Shown piece by piece: positions 7,165-9,140 of a stretch of DNA of 9,140 bases (positions within the stretch are counted from its first letter, which is position 1; the number at the start of each line of letters is the position of its first letter). The position numbers were made by a program, and so were the translations under genes. The notes under the pieces were generated by a model, which did not search any database, was not told the DNA's origin, and saw only the letters and a program-made list of their open reading frames with translations. Origin of the DNA: Bacteroidota bacterium (GTDB lineage: Bacteria > Bacteroidota > Bacteroidia > B-17B0 > B-17BO); contig CANHPI010000087.1 of assembly GCA_947462425.1 (NCBI GenBank), positions 1-9,140 on the forward strand, given 5' to 3'.

Positions 7165-8205
7165 ATGAAAAAATATTTATTTGCCATAGCCATTTTTATT
7201 TCATCGCTTAGTTTCTCGCAAGATGTTCATTTTTCGCAAGTTCAAGAAACTCCACTTTGGTTAAATCCTGCCAATGCGGGATTTATGAATGGCTACTTTA
7301 GAGCCATTGCTAATTACCGAAATCAATGGGCTAGCATGGGTAACGCATATCAAACTATGGCAATATCTGTTGATGCTTCCACATTAAAAACTAAAAATAA
7401 TTTGGCTTATATGGGCATAGGCTTATTTGTTTTAAATGACAAAGCTGGTGTTGCTAAAATGGGCTCTACACAGGGACAGTTACATCTTAATGCAATTATT
7501 AAAACGGGTAAAAAAAGTAAATTAGGTGGTGCTATTTATTTTGGGTTAAATCAACATAGTGCTAATTATGCCTCGTTAACTTATGGCAACCAATTTGATG
7601 GTAAAATTATTGATAACTCTTTAGCAAGTGGTGAAGCAGTTGTTTATGATTCTTTCTTAAATACAGATGTAGGAGTTGGGGTTAATTACGAATTTTCTAA
7701 TGCTACTATTGATATGCTTCGTGATGACATTTTTAGTTTTAAAATCGGAGGTGCAGTTCATCATATTAATAAGCCAGTTCAAAAATTTGGATCTGGTTCA
7801 GGTTACCAATTACCCATGCGTTTTGTAGGTAATCTTCAAGCTCGTATTGATTTTAAGGAAACCAAATTTTCATTATTACCGAGTGTCATTTATTTAAAAC
7901 AAGCAAAAGCATCTGAAGTAACTATTGGAACACTTATACGTTACCGATTTAAAAATCCAACAAAATTAACAGGAGTAAAATCGGAAACAGGTTTAAATAT
8001 AGGATTATTTTATAGAATCGGAGATGCTATTATTCCGCACCTTAATTTAGATATGGGAAAATATGCAATTGGAGTAGCTTATGATTTAAATATTTCTAAA
8101 TACAGGCAGGCAAGTAATTTACAAGGTGGCTTTGAAATTTATTTAAAATTCATGACTTTAGATGATGCATTATTTAAACGCAAACGTGAGCATGGCTTAA
8201 ATTAA
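7165..8205 (+). CDS. PorP/SprF-family type IX secretion outer-membrane protein
   Basis: This 346-aa protein has a signal peptide (MKKYLFAIAIFISSLSFS, cleavage after residue 18). It then has the family's N-terminal signature: QDVHFSQVQETPLWLNPANAG (residues 19-39) and YRNQW (51-55). The rest shows alternating amphipathic strands typical of an outer-membrane beta-barrel, such as GIGLFVLND, GAIYFGLNQH, IGGAVHHINKP, IGLFYRIGD and IGVAYDLNISKYR. It ends in QGGFEIYLKF followed by a short basic tail. Length is normal for the family, and no OmpA-type peptidoglycan domain is present. Family members include PorP of Porphyromonas and SprF of Flavobacterium; SprF-like members often sit just downstream of the type B cargo they serve. 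The 31-bp gap after the CotH gene and the shared strand suggest one operon and a dedicated role for that cargo. I give no symbol because porP and sprF cannot be told apart here. Confidence 0.92.
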   Translation: MKKYLFAIAIFISSLSFSQDVHFSQVQETPLWLNPANAGFMNGYFRAIANYRNQWASMGNAYQTMAISVDASTLKTKNNLAYMGIGLFVLNDKAGVAKMGSTQGQLHLNAIIKTGKKSKLGGAIYFGLNQHSANYASLTYGNQFDGKIIDNSLASGEAVVYDSFLNTDVGVGVNYEFSNATIDMLRDDIFSFKIGGAVHHINKPVQKFGSGSGYQLPMRFVGNLQARIDFKETKFSLLPSVIYLKQAKASEVTIGTLIRYRFKNPTKLTGVKSETGLNIGLFYRIGDAIIPHLNLDMGKYAIGVAYDLNISKYRQASNLQGGFEIYLKFMTLDDALFKRKREHGLN

Positions 8206-8380
8206 TTTTAGTTTTTATATTTCATTTTATATATAAATCAAGTAATCACCCTACTGCTCTAAGACGAGTATTTTTCATTATGTAATTTGTTTTATAAATT
8301 CAATAAGTTTGTTAATTCCTTTTGCTATTTTGTTGAAAAACTCTAAAATCAAAAACAGTTTAGTTATATATATTTGACCA
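8206..8380. other. AT-rich intergenic region between the PorP/SprF and MerR genes
   Basis: These 175 bp contain no convincing coding frame, RNA gene or T-tailed hairpin. The only signal I can support is the TAnnTTTG match at the right end, described separately. The PorP/SprF unit probably ends here and the MerR gene is probably transcribed on its own. Confidence 0.5.
8369..8376 (+). promoter_or_regulatory. Candidate -7 element (TAnnTTTG) directly before the MerR gene
   Basis: TATATTTG matches all six fixed positions of the Bacteroidota -7 consensus and ends four bases before the ATG at 8381. Transcription from it would start almost at the start codon, giving a leaderless or near-leaderless mRNA. 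No TTTG or TTG lies 17-23 nt upstream, so it may be a chance match in AT-rich DNA. Confidence 0.35.
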
Positions 8381-8719
8381 ATGGCATTGTTGGAAAAAGA
8401 AACAGAAAAATTATTTTACTCTATTGGTGAGGTAGCCGATATGTTTGATGTAAATACATCATTAATTCGTTTTTGGGAAAAGGAATTTGATGTCATTACT
8501 CCGTCAAAAAACAAAAAGGGTAATCGTCTTTTTACTAAAAAAGATATTGAAAATTTTAAATTAATTTTTCATTTCGTTAAAGAAAAAGGGTACACACTAC
8601 AAGGTGCTAAAGACAAGTTAAAAGGAGGTGTAAAAGAATCAGAACATGTTAAAGTTCAAGTAATAGATAGATTAAAAGCCATCAAAGATCAACTGCTTAA
8701 AATGAAAGATTCTTTGTAA
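8381..8719 (+). CDS. Small MerR-family transcriptional regulator
   Basis: This 112-aa DNA-binding protein begins with the MerR winged helix-turn-helix: YSIGEVADMFDVNTSLIRFWEKEF (residues 13-36), then the wing and following helices with KKGNRLFTKKDIENFKLI (45-62) and EKGYTLQGAKDKLK (68-81). A short charged helix (about 89-112) probably serves for dimerisation. It has no effector-binding domain and no cysteine at all, which argues against a metal or thiol sensor. It resembles the short MerR-like proteins common in Bacteroidota, whose targets I do not know. The ATG at 8381 places the HTH at the usual distance from the N-terminus; TTG codons 3 and 4 are possible but less likely starts. Neighbours on both sides are separated by over 170 bp, so it appears monocistronic. 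The family is firm and the target unknown. Confidence 0.93.
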   Translation: MALLEKETEKLFYSIGEVADMFDVNTSLIRFWEKEFDVITPSKNKKGNRLFTKKDIENFKLIFHFVKEKGYTLQGAKDKLKGGVKESEHVKVQVIDRLKAIKDQLLKMKDSL

Positions 8720-8914
8720 TCTATTTTTTTAAGTATGCACAGTAAATCCACGTTATTGTTTCTTTAGGCATCTAGAGCACTTAAAATACTTTTGTGAATT
8801 ACGAATAAAATATAGCCACGGAAAGCCAAACAAATTAGCAAAACGCACTCCTAAAGTTGATTAAATTCTCAATCTTTCCTATTAAATTCTCACTTATTTC
8901 TGTATTTTTACTGT
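8720..8914. other. Intergenic region before the M16-like gene
   Basis: These 195 bp start with a T-rich run just after the MerR stop (8724-8730) that has no preceding GC-rich stem. I see no gene or RNA. The notable element is a 12-bp exact direct repeat near the right end, listed separately. Weak TAnnTTTG-like matches (TATTTCTG at 8895-8902 and TATTTTTA at 8903-8910, each with one fixed position wrong) lie just before the M16-like start. Confidence 0.45.
8860..8892 (+). repeat. 12-bp direct repeat with 21-bp period
   Basis: ATTAAATTCTCA occurs exactly at 8860-8871 and again at 8881-8892, so the copies start 21 bp apart, about two helical turns. The pair lies 23-55 bp upstream of the M16-like ATG. 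It could be a tandem binding site for a regulator or simply an AT-rich coincidence. Confidence 0.45.
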
Positions 8915-9140
8915 ATGACTTTAAATAGAAAAAAAGCACCTGATTTTAAACTTATTGATAAAATTGATATACAACATGCCGTTCCTCATACGTTAGATAA
9001 TGGCATAAAAGTATACACGATTGATAGCGGGTCACAGGAACTTACAAAACTGGAGTTTATATTTAAAGCAGGTATGTATTTACAATCCCAGCCTTTATTA
9101 GCATCTGCTGCTAATAATTTATTAGAAACGGGTACTAAAA
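8915..9140 (+). CDS. M16-peptidase-like protein, probable non-catalytic subunit (3' partial)
   Basis: An ATG at 8915 opens a frame that runs off the window end after 75 codons. The start of an M16 (insulinase/pitrilysin, processing-peptidase-like) domain is visible: HTLDNGIKVYTIDS (residues 25-38), then a strand LEFIFKAGMY (48-57), then a helix ending in LLETGTK. In active M16 enzymes this helix carries HxxEH just before a similar (F/K)GT sequence. Here the aligned residues read SAANN, so the zinc ligands and catalytic Glu appear to be absent. Bacteroidota often encode M16 proteins in pairs, one active and one inactive, so the active partner may lie downstream, or an active domain may follow in the same chain. 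No signal peptide is evident from this ATG. An export signal would require an earlier start, which I do not see. The assignment rests on a short fragment. Confidence 0.72.
   Translation, partial: MTLNRKKAPDFKLIDKIDIQHAVPHTLDNGIKVYTIDSGSQELTKLEFIFKAGMYLQSQPLLASAANNLLETGTK

Noticed and set aside
8731..8791. Inverted repeat AAGTAT (8731-8736) and ATACTT (8786-8791) after the MerR gene
   Set aside because: Six AT-rich pairs across a 49-nt loop are expected by chance and would not form a stable terminator.
1..9140. CRISPR arrays, tRNA or rRNA genes, insertion sequences, phage genes
   Set aside because: No regularly spaced DNA repeats, cloverleaf-like segments, transposase or integrase motifs, or terminal inverted repeats were seen. 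The only long repeat pattern is the protein-level PKD array.

Overview
The window looks like chromosomal DNA from a low-GC member of the Bacteroidota. The main evidence is two different C-terminal sorting domains of the type IX secretion system (T9SS) and a PorP/SprF-family outer-membrane protein. The long form of the PurF-like amidotransferase, the short Bacteroidota-style MerR regulator, TAnnTTTG-like promoter elements and the lack of clear Shine-Dalgarno sequences agree with this. I cannot place it below phylum level, though a Flavobacteriia, Sphingobacteriia or Cytophagia relative seems likely.

Layout from left to right. Bases 1-1796 (+) hold the 3' part of a large secreted protein: five tandem PKD-type beta domains, a CARDB-like spacer domain and a type A T9SS sorting domain. 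Its stop codon overlaps the start of rdgB/HAM1 (1796-2404, +), an XTP/dITP pyrophosphatase. A 142-bp convergent gap separates rdgB from a 633-aa PurF-family amidophosphoribosyltransferase on the minus strand (2547-4448). A 162-bp AT-rich divergent region, probably carrying promoters in both directions, precedes a two-gene unit on the plus strand. This unit is a multidomain CotH-kinase-family protein with a type B T9SS sorting domain (4611-7133) and, 31 bp downstream, a PorP/SprF-family protein (7165-8205). After that come a small MerR-family regulator (8381-8719) and the first 75 codons of an M16-peptidase-like protein whose zinc motif appears degenerate (8915 to the window end).

Two themes run through the window. 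The first is T9SS-dependent surface export: a type A cargo at the left, and a type B cargo paired with a PorP/SprF partner in the middle. The second is purine metabolism: rdgB (nucleotide pool cleaning) lies tail to tail with a purF-like gene. The CotH/PorP pair is the best candidate for an underexplored system, namely an exported protein-kinase-fold enzyme with its own PorP/SprF partner. No gap exceeds 200 bp, and I found no rRNA, tRNA, CRISPR array, insertion sequence or obvious horizontally acquired island.
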